A DNA stretch of 56,494 nucleotides from Rhizobium sp. PDO1-076. Lineage in GTDB: Bacteria > Pseudomonadota > Alphaproteobacteria > Rhizobiales > Rhizobiaceae. A program made the translations under genes and the position numbers. Shown here piece by piece: positions 35,973 to 43,329 of the stretch. The stretch spans positions 1 through 56,494 of the forward strand of contig NZ_AHZC01000066.1 of the NCBI RefSeq assembly GCF_000247475.1. The letters run 5' to 3'. Positions within the stretch are counted from its first letter, which is position 1. Each line of letters starts with the position of its first letter. The notes under the pieces were generated by a model. That model was given only the letters and a program-made list of their open reading frames with translations. It was not told the DNA's origin and made no database searches.

Positions 35973-35994
35973 ACGGGCGGCCAAAGCCGCCCGT
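35973..35994. terminator. Strong hairpin between the arsR-type gene and ilvH
   Basis: ACGGGCGGC (35973-35981) pairs perfectly with GCCGCCCGT (35986-35994) around CAAA. The two genes converge here. The T-run is short, but the stem is very stable. Confidence 0.7.
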
Positions 35995-36022
35995 CGAAGA
36001 ATTCAACGCGATATCGCGGACC

Positions 36023-36595
36023 TTACATACCCTGCGAGCCACGGTTCATCGCGGCAATCCCCGTCCGGCAAATCTCGTTCAGGCCAAGCGGCTTCATGAT
36101 CGCCACGAACTGATCGATTTTCGACGACTTGCCGGTGATCTCAAAGATGAAATGTTCAACCGTCGCATCCACCACCTTGGCGTGGAAAGCATCGGCCAGA
36201 CGCAAAGTCTCTGCCCGCATTTCGCCCGACGAGACAACCTTGACCAGCGCCACTTCCCGCTCGATCGGCCGCTCCTGGCCAAGTTCGCGCGCCCGAACCG
36301 TAAGGTCGAGAACCCGATGCACGGGCACGATACGCTCGAGCTGTGCCTTGATCTGCTCGAGCACGCTCGGCGTACCCCGTGTCACGATGGTAATGCGCGA
36401 CAGATGTGCCTCATGCTCGGTTTCGGAAACCGTCAGGCTTTCGATGTTGTAGCCGCGACCGGAAAACAGGCCAATGACCCGGGCAAGCACGCCCGGCTCG
36501 TTGTCGACCAGAACCGAGAGCGTGTGGCTCTCGACCGCTGCGGTTTCCTTGGAGATGAAATAGGCCGAACCGGTCGGCTGAAGCTGTGCACTCAT
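36023..36595 (-). CDS. ilvH: Acetolactate synthase small (regulatory) subunit
   Basis: A 190-residue regulatory subunit with an N-terminal ACT domain (HTLSVLVDNEPGVLARVIGLFSGRGYNIESLTV), where valine binds for feedback inhibition. The C-terminal ALS-ss domain reads REVALVKVVSSGEMRAETLRLADAFHAKVVDATVEHFIFEITG. It activates and feedback-regulates IlvI. The ATG at 36595 is used; a TTG nine bases upstream is possible. It follows ilvI by 17 bases and is in the same transcript, so it is also under the leader attenuator. Confidence 0.96.
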   Translation of the reverse strand: MSAQLQPTGSAYFISKETAAVESHTLSVLVDNEPGVLARVIGLFSGRGYNIESLTVSETEHEAHLSRITIVTRGTPSVLEQIKAQLERIVPVHRVLDLTVRARELGQERPIEREVALVKVVSSGEMRAETLRLADAFHAKVVDATVEHFIFEITGKSSKIDQFVAIMKPLGLNEICRTGIAAMNRGSQGM

Positions 36596-36612
36596 GGTCT
36601 TCAATCCTTCGG

Positions 36613-38391
36613 TTAAACGAGCTGGCGGCCCTTGGCATCGATCGCGTTGGCAACGGCTTCGTCCGTCGCCTCGTCCGGCAGCAGCATCTCGTTATGTGCC
36701 TTGCCCGACGGGATCATCGGGAAGCAATTGGCGAGATTGGCCACGCGGCAGTCGAAGATCACCGGCTTGTTGACCGAAATCATTTCGTTGATCTTGTCGT
36801 CCAGTTCATCCGGCTTTTCGCAGCGCAGACCAACGGCGCCGTAAGCTTCCGCCAGCTTGACGAAATCCGGCATCGCCTCCGTATAGGAATTCGACAGGCG
36901 GTTGCCGTGCAGCAACTGCTGCCACTGGCGCACCATGCCCATATACTGGTTGTTGAGGATGAACACCTTGACCGGCAGCTCGTGCTGGATGGCGCAGGAC
37001 ATTTCCTGGATGCACATCTGGATCGAGGCGTCGCCCGCAACATCGATGACCAATGCGTCGCGATGCGCGACCTGAACGCCGATGGCGGCCGGCAGGCCGT
37101 AGCCCATCGTGCCGAGACCACCCGACGTCATCCAGCGGTTCGGCTGTTCGAAGCCGATATACTGGGCCGCCCACATCTGGTGCTGACCGACTTCGGTTGT
37201 GATGTAGGTGTCGCGATGTTTGGTCAGCTCATAGAGCCGCTGCAGCGCATATTGCGGCATGATGACGTCCTTGGACGGCGTGTATGCGAAGGAATTGCGA
37301 GCCCGCCACTTGGTGATGCTCTCCTTCCACTCGACCGTCTGCGCCGTATCCGGCTTCTTCGGCAGGGCGCGCCAGGCACGAACCATGTCTTCCAGGACGC
37401 TGCCGACATCGCCGGTGATCGGCACATCGACACGAACATTCTTGTTGATCGACGACGGATCGATGTCGATATGGATCTTCTTCGAGTTCGGCGAAAACGC
37501 ATTCAACCGGCCGGTGATACGGTCGTCGAAGCGTGCGCCGATGCAGACCATGACGTCACAGTCATGCATCGCCATGTTCGCTTCATAAGAACCATGCATG
37601 CCGAGCATGCCGAGCCAGTTCTTGCCCGATGCCGGATAGCAACCCAGCCCCATCAACGTCGACGTGATCGGAAAATCGGTGAGCCCAACCAGTTCGCGCA
37701 GCAGCTTGCTGGCTTCCGGGCCGGAATTGACCACGCCGCCGCCGGAATAGATGACAGGACGACGGGCATTGGCCATCAGTTCGACGGCAGCATGAATAGC
37801 GCGCTGATCGCCCTGCAGCTTCGGCTGATAGCTGCTGGCGGGCTTGTGCGCTTCCGGCGGCGTATAGGTGCCAGTGGCAAACTGGATGTCCTTCGGCACA
37901 TCGACCAGAACCGGACCCGGGCGGCCAGACTGAGCAATACGGAAGGCTTCATGGATGATACCGGCAAGCTGGTTGACGTCCTTGACCAGCCAGTTGTGCT
38001 TGGTGCACGGGCGGGTAATGCCGACGGTGTCGCATTCCTGGAAGGCGTCCGAGCCGATCAGGGCGGTCGGAACCTGGCCGGAAATGCAGACAAGCGGAAC
38101 GCTGTCCATCAGCGCATCCTGCAGCGGCGTCACGGCATTGGTCGCACCGGGGCCCGAGGTGACCAGCAACACGCCGACCTTGCCGGTCGAGCGTGCATAG
38201 CCTTCGGCAGCATGACCAGCACCCTGCTCGTGGCGAACGAGGATGTGCTGGATATCGTCCTGCTGGAAGATCTCGTCATAAATCGGAAGCACGGCGCCTC
38301 CGGGATAGCCGAAGATGTGCTCTACACCATTGTCTTTCAGCGCGCGCAGAACGATTTCGGCGCCGGTCATCTGGTTGTCTTTACCCGTCAT
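36613..38391 (-). CDS. ilvI: Acetolactate synthase large (catalytic) subunit
   Basis: A 592-residue thiamine-diphosphate enzyme: catalytic Glu in HEQGAGHAAEGYAR, VTSGPGATN, and a C-terminal TPP site GDASIQMCIQEM with NNQYMGMVRQWQ. It joins two pyruvates, or pyruvate and 2-oxobutyrate, for valine, leucine and isoleucine. Length fits when the ATG at 38391 is used, with GGA upstream; an earlier ATG at 38448 lies within the T-run of the leader terminator and is not likely to be used. The leader attenuator precedes it and ilvH follows it. Confidence 0.96.
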   Translation of the reverse strand: MTGKDNQMTGAEIVLRALKDNGVEHIFGYPGGAVLPIYDEIFQQDDIQHILVRHEQGAGHAAEGYARSTGKVGVLLVTSGPGATNAVTPLQDALMDSVPLVCISGQVPTALIGSDAFQECDTVGITRPCTKHNWLVKDVNQLAGIIHEAFRIAQSGRPGPVLVDVPKDIQFATGTYTPPEAHKPASSYQPKLQGDQRAIHAAVELMANARRPVIYSGGGVVNSGPEASKLLRELVGLTDFPITSTLMGLGCYPASGKNWLGMLGMHGSYEANMAMHDCDVMVCIGARFDDRITGRLNAFSPNSKKIHIDIDPSSINKNVRVDVPITGDVGSVLEDMVRAWRALPKKPDTAQTVEWKESITKWRARNSFAYTPSKDVIMPQYALQRLYELTKHRDTYITTEVGQHQMWAAQYIGFEQPNRWMTSGGLGTMGYGLPAAIGVQVAHRDALVIDVAGDASIQMCIQEMSCAIQHELPVKVFILNNQYMGMVRQWQQLLHGNRLSNSYTEAMPDFVKLAEAYGAVGLRCEKPDELDDKINEMISVNKPVIFDCRVANLANCFPMIPSGKAHNEMLLPDEATDEAVANAIDAKGRQLV

Positions 38392-38448
38392 GCTGTGGTT
38401 TCCATCTGCCTTCTGGATTTTTAGGGCTGATACCCCGGTTTTGGGCAT

Positions 38449-38472
38449 AAAAAAAGGCCCCTTGAGGAGCCT
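38449..38472 (-). terminator. Intrinsic terminator of the ilvIH leader (attenuator)
   Basis: On the minus strand AGGCTCC (38472-38466) pairs with GGGGCCT (38461-38455, one G-T pair) around TCAA, followed by seven T (38455-38449). It is between the leader peptide gene and ilvI, so it can stop the operon before the first enzyme gene. Confidence 0.85.
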
Positions 38473-38480
38473 GTCATCTA

Positions 38481-38528
38481 GCGCATGGGTGGCTAACGCC
38501 GGATGGTTACACCATCCTGCCCATGCGC
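38481..38528 (-). promoter_or_regulatory. Nested stem-loops of the ilvIH leader RNA
   Basis: GCGCATGGG (38481-38489) is the exact complement of CCCATGCGC (38520-38528), a nine-base stem. It encloses a second perfect stem, GGATGG (38501-38506) with CCATCC (38512-38517). The outer stem uses leader-peptide codons for Gln-Arg-Met-Gly on its 5' side, so a translating ribosome would open it. It ends nine bases before the terminator. The exact anti-terminator was not resolved by hand. Confidence 0.65.
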
Positions 38529-38563
38529 TGTCCCACCACGATAAGTACGTTCGAGTTTTTCAT
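38507..38563 (-). CDS. ilvL: Leader peptide of the ilvIH operon
   Basis: An 18-residue reading frame, MKNSNVLIVVGQRMGRMV, too short for usual gene finding. Residues 6-10 are Val-Leu-Ile-Val-Val, precisely the end products of the pathway encoded downstream, and one more Val precedes the stop. It is followed by alternative stem-loops and an intrinsic terminator before ilvI. This is the standard make-up of ribosome-mediated attenuation: shortage of charged Val, Leu or Ile tRNA stalls the ribosome and lets transcription pass. No Shine-Dalgarno sequence is visible. The candidate -10 box ends eight bases before the ATG, so the mRNA may begin at or next to the start codon. The symbol is by analogy. 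Confidence 0.85.
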   Translation of the reverse strand: MKNSNVLIVVGQRMGRMV

Positions 38564-38571
38564 GGTGCGAA

Positions 38572-38600
38572 GTGTTAGCCACAAACGATCTAAGCGTCAA
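38572..38600 (-). promoter_or_regulatory. Candidate promoter of the ilvL-ilvI-ilvH operon
   Basis: On the minus strand TTGACG (38600-38595) and TAACAC (38577-38572) are separated by 17 bases, a good housekeeping sigma factor match. Transcription would start about seven to nine bases beyond the -10 box, within two bases of the leader ATG at 38563. Confidence 0.65.
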
Positions 38601-38733
38601 CGCATCATTGATGAATTTTTGCGCCCTTTGGCGCAGTTTTATTGCGCAACTGATCTGAGACCGTCGCGTGCGCCGCAGCTATACGAAGTCTTAAGTCGTT
38701 CACGGATACGCTCTCGTCTAACTGGGAGTTTTC

Positions 38734-40836
38734 TTGTTGAACGATGATCTTCACAAGTCTGGCGCTGCCGGAGACCAAGACCGCCGCGATGTCATGCGGC
38801 CCGGCAACCGAATGCTCGGACGCGTCGTCGCCTGTAATGGCGCCCGCGCAACAATTGCGGCTGTCGCCGAAGATGGTGGCACCGACCTGACCGAACTCTG
38901 GTCGGTCGGACGGCTGATCTCGATCACCGTCGGCAAGAACCGAGTCGTGGCGCTCGCCTATTCAATGCAGACGGGCAGCAAGGACTGGGGCGAAGGCGAG
39001 GACAATACCTTCCTCATCGAAGTCGAACTTCTCGGCGAGGTCCATGTCGGCGATGACGGATCGGAAATCTTCTCCACCGGCATCTCGCGCTATCCGTATC
39101 TGGGTGCCATCGCCCACCGCATCCGCGCAGCCGACCTGCTGCGCATCTACGACACTCGTCAGGGCGACACCTGCGTCATCGGCAAGCTGACCCAGGACGA
39201 GACGATCGACGCCGCCATCCATGTTCCATCCATGCTGTCGAAACACTTTGCGGTTGTCGGCTCGACAGGTGTGGGCAAGTCAACCGCGGTTTCCCTTCTC
39301 CTGCGCAAGGCGATTGAAAGCGATCCGAAACTGCGTGTGCTGATCCTCGATCCGCACAACGAGTTTGCCGCAGCCTTCCCAGATCACGCCGTGGTCATCG
39401 ACACCGATACACTGGACCTGCCCTTCTGGCTAATGCGGCTGGAAGAATTTGCCGAAGTGCTGTTCCGTGGCCGCCCGCCCGTCCCCGAAGAGCTGGATAT
39501 CCTGCGCGATCTGATGCCGGAGGCCAAGCGCGCCTTCCGCGGCAACGAATCGGCCCTGATGCGCCGTGCATCGGACAAGAGTTCGATGACCGCCGACACG
39601 CCCGTTCCCTATCGCATTGCCGATCTGATGGCCCTGATCGACGAACGCATCGGTCGCCTCGAAGGGCGCGGCGAAAAGCCGTTCCTGCGGGCGCTGAAAA
39701 TGCGCATCATGTCGGCGATCAACGATCCGCGCTATCACTTCATGTTCTCCAGCAACACGATCAGCGACACGATCATGGAGACCATCGCCCACATCTTCCG
39801 CATTCCGGGCGACGATCGACCGATCTCCACCTTCCAGCTCGCCGGCATCCCTTCCGAAGTGGTCAACTCGGTCGCCTCGGTTCTCTGCCGCATGGCCTTC
39901 GAACTTGCCCTCTGGTCCAACGGCGCGATCCATATGCTGGTCGTCTGCGAAGAGGCCCACCGCTATGTGCCCGCCGACCAGAGCCTCGGCTTCATCCCGA
40001 CGCGCCAGGCCATCGCCCGTATTGCCAAGGAAGGCCGTAAATACGGCGTCTCGCTCGGCATCATCACCCAGCGCCCGGGCGAGCTGGACCAGACCATCCT
40101 GTCCCAGTGCTCGACGCTGTTTGCCATGCGCCTGTCGAACGATCGCGACCAGGAGATCATCCGCTCGGCCATTCCCGATAGCTCGATCTCGACGACAAGC
40201 TTCATTTCCTCGATTGGCAATGGGGAGGCCATCGCCTTTGGTGAAGCGATTGCCGTCCCGATGCGCATGCGTTTCACCCGCGTCGATACCAGCCACCTGC
40301 CGAAGGCCAATGGCGCGACGGCCAAGAGCTCGGAAGAATCACCCGACACTGTCGATCTGCGCACGATTGTCGGCCGCATGCGCGCCATCGCTGCACCGGA
40401 TATTTCAGCATTCCAGCAGAGCTTCGATTCCAGCATGCTTGGCAGTCGCGGCTTAGGCGATCCTTCGGGCCTCTATGACGATGAAGAGCCCGATGACTAT
40501 AACGACGACTATTCCGCACCGGCCTTTGCTGTCAGCGAGCAGCGACCATCCGTTGCGCCGCCATCCTACGAGCCTCCACCCTTCCGCAACACACTCCCGG
40601 CATCCGAAATGCCACCGATTGAGCCCTATCGGCCCGACATGCTGCCACGCAACCCGCCGGCGGATGACGGCCAGCGCTATCGCCCGGAACCTCCGGCCCC
40701 GGCTCCCGCCTTCGCCAGGGAACCGGTAGCCACGACGCCAGGCTTCGGCACCTCGACACTGCGCCGCGAGCCTGGGCCGTCGCTGCGCGAAAGCATCCTG
40801 AAGAAGCCGCTCTCAAGCCTCTACAAGAAGGACTGA
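38734..40836 (+). CDS. HerA-like hexameric ATPase / DNA translocase family protein
   Basis: A 700-residue protein of the HerA/FtsK-like ATPase clan. A HAS-barrel-like N-terminal domain (about 20-150) leads to Walker A VVGSTGVGKSTAVS (about 171-184) and LRVLILDPHNEFAAAFP. Walker B is MLVVCEEAHRYVP with the catalytic Glu, and RPGELDQTILSQCST serves as sensor motif. HerA proteins move along double-stranded DNA, often with the NurA nuclease; no nurA is seen nearby. The last about 140 residues are Pro/Ser/Glu-rich and end in a basic motif (RESILKKPLSSLYKKD). The start is probably TTG (38734) with GGGAG five bases upstream; an ATG at 38794 is an alternative. It diverges from ilvIH. Confidence 0.87.
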   Translation: MLNDDLHKSGAAGDQDRRDVMRPGNRMLGRVVACNGARATIAAVAEDGGTDLTELWSVGRLISITVGKNRVVALAYSMQTGSKDWGEGEDNTFLIEVELLGEVHVGDDGSEIFSTGISRYPYLGAIAHRIRAADLLRIYDTRQGDTCVIGKLTQDETIDAAIHVPSMLSKHFAVVGSTGVGKSTAVSLLLRKAIESDPKLRVLILDPHNEFAAAFPDHAVVIDTDTLDLPFWLMRLEEFAEVLFRGRPPVPEELDILRDLMPEAKRAFRGNESALMRRASDKSSMTADTPVPYRIADLMALIDERIGRLEGRGEKPFLRALKMRIMSAINDPRYHFMFSSNTISDTIMETIAHIFRIPGDDRPISTFQLAGIPSEVVNSVASVLCRMAFELALWSNGAIHMLVVCEEAHRYVPADQSLGFIPTRQAIARIAKEGRKYGVSLGIITQRPGELDQTILSQCSTLFAMRLSNDRDQEIIRSAIPDSSISTTSFISSIGNGEAIAFGEAIAVPMRMRFTRVDTSHLPKANGATAKSSEESPDTVDLRTIVGRMRAIAAPDISAFQQSFDSSMLGSRGLGDPSGLYDDEEPDDYNDDYSAPAFAVSEQRPSVAPPSYEPPPFRNTLPASEMPPIEPYRPDMLPRNPPADDGQRYRPEPPAPAPAFAREPVATTPGFGTSTLRREPGPSLRESILKKPLSSLYKKD

Positions 40837-40867
40837 GCTCCGGCTGAAGTGAAGCGGTTACGGCAAT

Positions 40868-41782
40868 TTAAACGGGCTTTCGTTGCGCCGGATCGATCCT
40901 CGACCAGCTGTCGTCCATCTGGTTGCGGAACCAGGTCATTTGCCGTTTGGCATATTGCCGCGTAGCCGCCGAGGCGCGTTCGATCGCCTCCTCTCGACTG
41001 ACCCTGCCCGCCAGCATATCGGCGATCAGGCTGACGCCGATCGCCTTCATCGCCGGCATCTCCGGTGACAGCCCCTGAGCGAGCAAAGCCTGCACCTCCT
41101 CGATGGCGCCGTCTTCCATCATCATCGAAAACCGCCGATTGATCCGTTCGTGCAAAACGGCCCGGTCGGGCAGAACCACGAACTTCTCCGCCCGCGCCGG
41201 ATCGACAATCATCGGACCCGCCTTGCCCTGAAAACTCGAGATCGACCGCCCGGTCGCTTCCAGCACTTCAAGCGCCCGGACGATCCGCTGACCATCCTGT
41301 GGTCGGAGCTTCTCAGCCACCACCGGGTCGCGCCCGGAAAGTTCGGCATGAAGCGCTTCCGCCCCCTCATCGACAGCCCGCTGACGCAGGGCGTCACGGA
41401 TAGCCGTTGGAATAGCCGGCATATCCGACAGTCCACCGGTCAGAGATTTGAAATAGAGCCCCGTGCCGCCGATGATCACCGGCATGCGGCCCTCGGCCTT
41501 CAGACCACCCAGAACGACTCCAACCTCGCGCAGCCAGTCCCCGGTTGAATAGCTGGTTGACGCCGGTACGTGGCCATAAAGCAGGTGCGGGACGCCCTCC
41601 ATGTCGGCCTCACTCGGCCGCGCCGTCACCACACGCAAGGTATCGTAAACCTGCATGCTGTCGGCATTGATCACGACACCATCATGGCGACGCGCCAGTT
41701 CAAGAGCCATTGCGGACTTGCCGCTGGCGGTCGGCCCGGTTATCAGGATCGCGTCGATGTCTTGTCTAGGATCTTCCATCAT
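40868..41782 (-). CDS. miaA: tRNA dimethylallyltransferase
   Basis: A 304-residue enzyme that adds a dimethylallyl group to A37 of tRNAs that read codons starting with U. Walker A GPTASGKSAMALELA, INADSMQVYDTLRVVTARP, PHLLYGHV and IIGGTGLYFKSLTGGLSDMP are all typical. TRQYAKRQMTWFRNQ near the C-terminus is also standard. Two adjacent ATG codons (41782, 41779) can start it; the region further upstream is not conserved family sequence. Its start codon overlaps that of the divergent serB gene. Confidence 0.95.
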   Translation of the reverse strand: MMEDPRQDIDAILITGPTASGKSAMALELARRHDGVVINADSMQVYDTLRVVTARPSEADMEGVPHLLYGHVPASTSYSTGDWLREVGVVLGGLKAEGRMPVIIGGTGLYFKSLTGGLSDMPAIPTAIRDALRQRAVDEGAEALHAELSGRDPVVAEKLRPQDGQRIVRALEVLEATGRSISSFQGKAGPMIVDPARAEKFVVLPDRAVLHERINRRFSMMMEDGAIEEVQALLAQGLSPEMPAMKAIGVSLIADMLAGRVSREEAIERASAATRQYAKRQMTWFRNQMDDSWSRIDPAQRKPV

Positions 41783-42671
41783 GGCCTTGGTTGCCACGCT
41801 TGTTGCCAATCCGTCAAATCCCGTTCTCACCCAGGCATTGGGCGAAGGAGCCGCAGCCGCTGTTTCAGCCTCTGGTCTTTACTGGCTTGCCGACGGCATT
41901 GCCTGCGACATCGCTCTGAAAGACGGTACCGAAGCGGTGATTGCCGAAAACCGCTTGCGCGACGCCATCGCGGACCTGCCAATCGATGTCGTCGTCCAGG
42001 ACGCGGACACCCGACGCAAGCAGTTCCTGATCGCCGACATGGATTCGACCATGATCGGTCAGGAATGCATCGACGAGCTGGCAGCCGAAGTCGGCCTGAA
42101 AGACAAGGTATCCGAGATCACCGCCCGGGCGATGAACGGCGAAATTGCCTTCGAGCCGGCCCTTCGCGAGCGCGTTGCCCTGCTCAAGGGCCTGCCGATT
42201 TCGGTGGTCGACGAGGTGATCGCCAAGCGTATCACGATGACACCCGGCGGGCGGGAACTGATCGCTACGATGAAAGCGAAAGGCTACTACACGGCCTTGG
42301 TTTCCGGCGGCTTCACCGTCTTCACCTCGAAGATCGCCGCAACGCTGGGATTTGACGAAAACCGCGCCAATATCCTGATGGAAAGCGGCGGACTGCTGAC
42401 CGGTGAGGTCGCTGAGCCTATCCTCGGCAAACAGGCCAAGGTTGATTCGCTGCTCGAAATCGCAAACAGGCTCGGCCTCCGACCGGAGGACACGCTTGCC
42501 GTCGGCGATGGCGCCAATGACCTCGGCATGCTTGGCATCGCTGGTTCCGGCGTCGCCCTGCATGCCAAGCCGACGGTCGCAGCCCAGGCGAAAATCCGCA
42601 TCGACCACGCTGACCTGACCGCCCTGCTCTATTTGCAGGGTTATCGAATGACGGACTTCGTTACGGCCTGA
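41781..42671 (+). CDS. serB: Phosphoserine phosphatase
   Basis: A 296-residue HAD-family phosphatase for the last step of serine synthesis. Motif I is IADMDSTMIGQECIDELA (DxDST), motif II VSGGFTVFT (Ser), motif III the Lys in LGKQAKVDSLLE, and motif IV GDGANDLGML. The N-terminal about 75 residues are an ACT-like extension. The ATG at 41781 has AGGATC eight bases upstream, inside the miaA coding sequence. The start codons of the two divergent genes overlap. Confidence 0.95.
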   Translation: MALVATLVANPSNPVLTQALGEGAAAAVSASGLYWLADGIACDIALKDGTEAVIAENRLRDAIADLPIDVVVQDADTRRKQFLIADMDSTMIGQECIDELAAEVGLKDKVSEITARAMNGEIAFEPALRERVALLKGLPISVVDEVIAKRITMTPGGRELIATMKAKGYYTALVSGGFTVFTSKIAATLGFDENRANILMESGGLLTGEVAEPILGKQAKVDSLLEIANRLGLRPEDTLAVGDGANDLGMLGIAGSGVALHAKPTVAAQAKIRIDHADLTALLYLQGYRMTDFVTA

Positions 42672-42687
42672 TCCGGCAGGGAGAGCC

Positions 42688-43239
42688 ATGATCGTCCTGG
42701 AAACCACAAGGCTTTATCTACGCAACTGGCGCGAAACCGACCGGGATCTATTCCGCGAGATCAACCGCGATCCAAAGGTGATGGAATTTTTTCCGTTCCG
42801 GCGTAGCCGCGAAGACGCCGACGCGCTGATGGACAAAGTCACGTCGATGATTGCCGATACCGGTCTTGGCTTCTACGCCATGGCGGACAAGGCAACGGAT
42901 GAGGCCATGGGGTTTTGCGGCCTGTCTCCGGCGGGTCTGTCCGAAATCCTGCCTGACGATGCAATCGAGATCGGCTGGCGGCTCGCCACCCGTTTCTGGG
43001 GCAATGGCTACGTCACCGAAGCAGCAAGAGCACTTTGCCATTATGGCTTCGACAACAAGGGCTTGCACGAAATCTATTCCTTTGCGGTCGAAGCAAATAC
43101 CCGCTCCATTGCCGTCATGCAGCGAATCGGCATGTCAGCCGTCGAAAATGGCGCATTCGATCATCCACGCGTACCGGACACTCATCCGGGGCTGAGACGG
43201 CATGTGCTGTATCGCAAAGCAGCAAAAACAGCCCCCTGA
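42688..43239 (+). CDS. GNAT family N-acetyltransferase (RimJ/RimL-like)
   Basis: A 183-residue acetyltransferase of the RimJ/RimL type: ETTRLYLRNWRETDRDLFREINRDPKVMEFFPF at the start, IEIGWRLATRFWGNGYVTEAARALCHYGF as the acetyl-CoA site, and VEANTRSIAVMQRIGM near the end. Members acetylate ribosomal proteins or small amines; the target is unknown. The ATG has GGGAGAG four bases upstream and is 17 bases after serB, so co-transcription is likely. Confidence 0.9.
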   Translation: MIVLETTRLYLRNWRETDRDLFREINRDPKVMEFFPFRRSREDADALMDKVTSMIADTGLGFYAMADKATDEAMGFCGLSPAGLSEILPDDAIEIGWRLATRFWGNGYVTEAARALCHYGFDNKGLHEIYSFAVEANTRSIAVMQRIGMSAVENGAFDHPRVPDTHPGLRRHVLYRKAAKTAP

Positions 43240-43329
43240 ATCGGCACAGGCGGCACAAAACCATCAAAGATGACAATCTGATATTTGCGATTTATTCAAG
43301 ATTAAGTTGTTTCGCATATATCAAGTTGC

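Noticed and set aside
36586..38424. A 612-codon open frame on the plus strand opposite ilvI
   Set aside because: It is a shadow frame caused by GC-rich codon bias. The minus strand encodes a full acetolactate synthase, and the antisense translation has no family features.
38574..38582. GTTAGCCAC as an extra arm of the ilv leader RNA (complement of 38489-38497)
   Set aside because: It pairs exactly with the downstream segment, but it overlaps the candidate -10 box and so would not be in the transcript if the promoter call is right.
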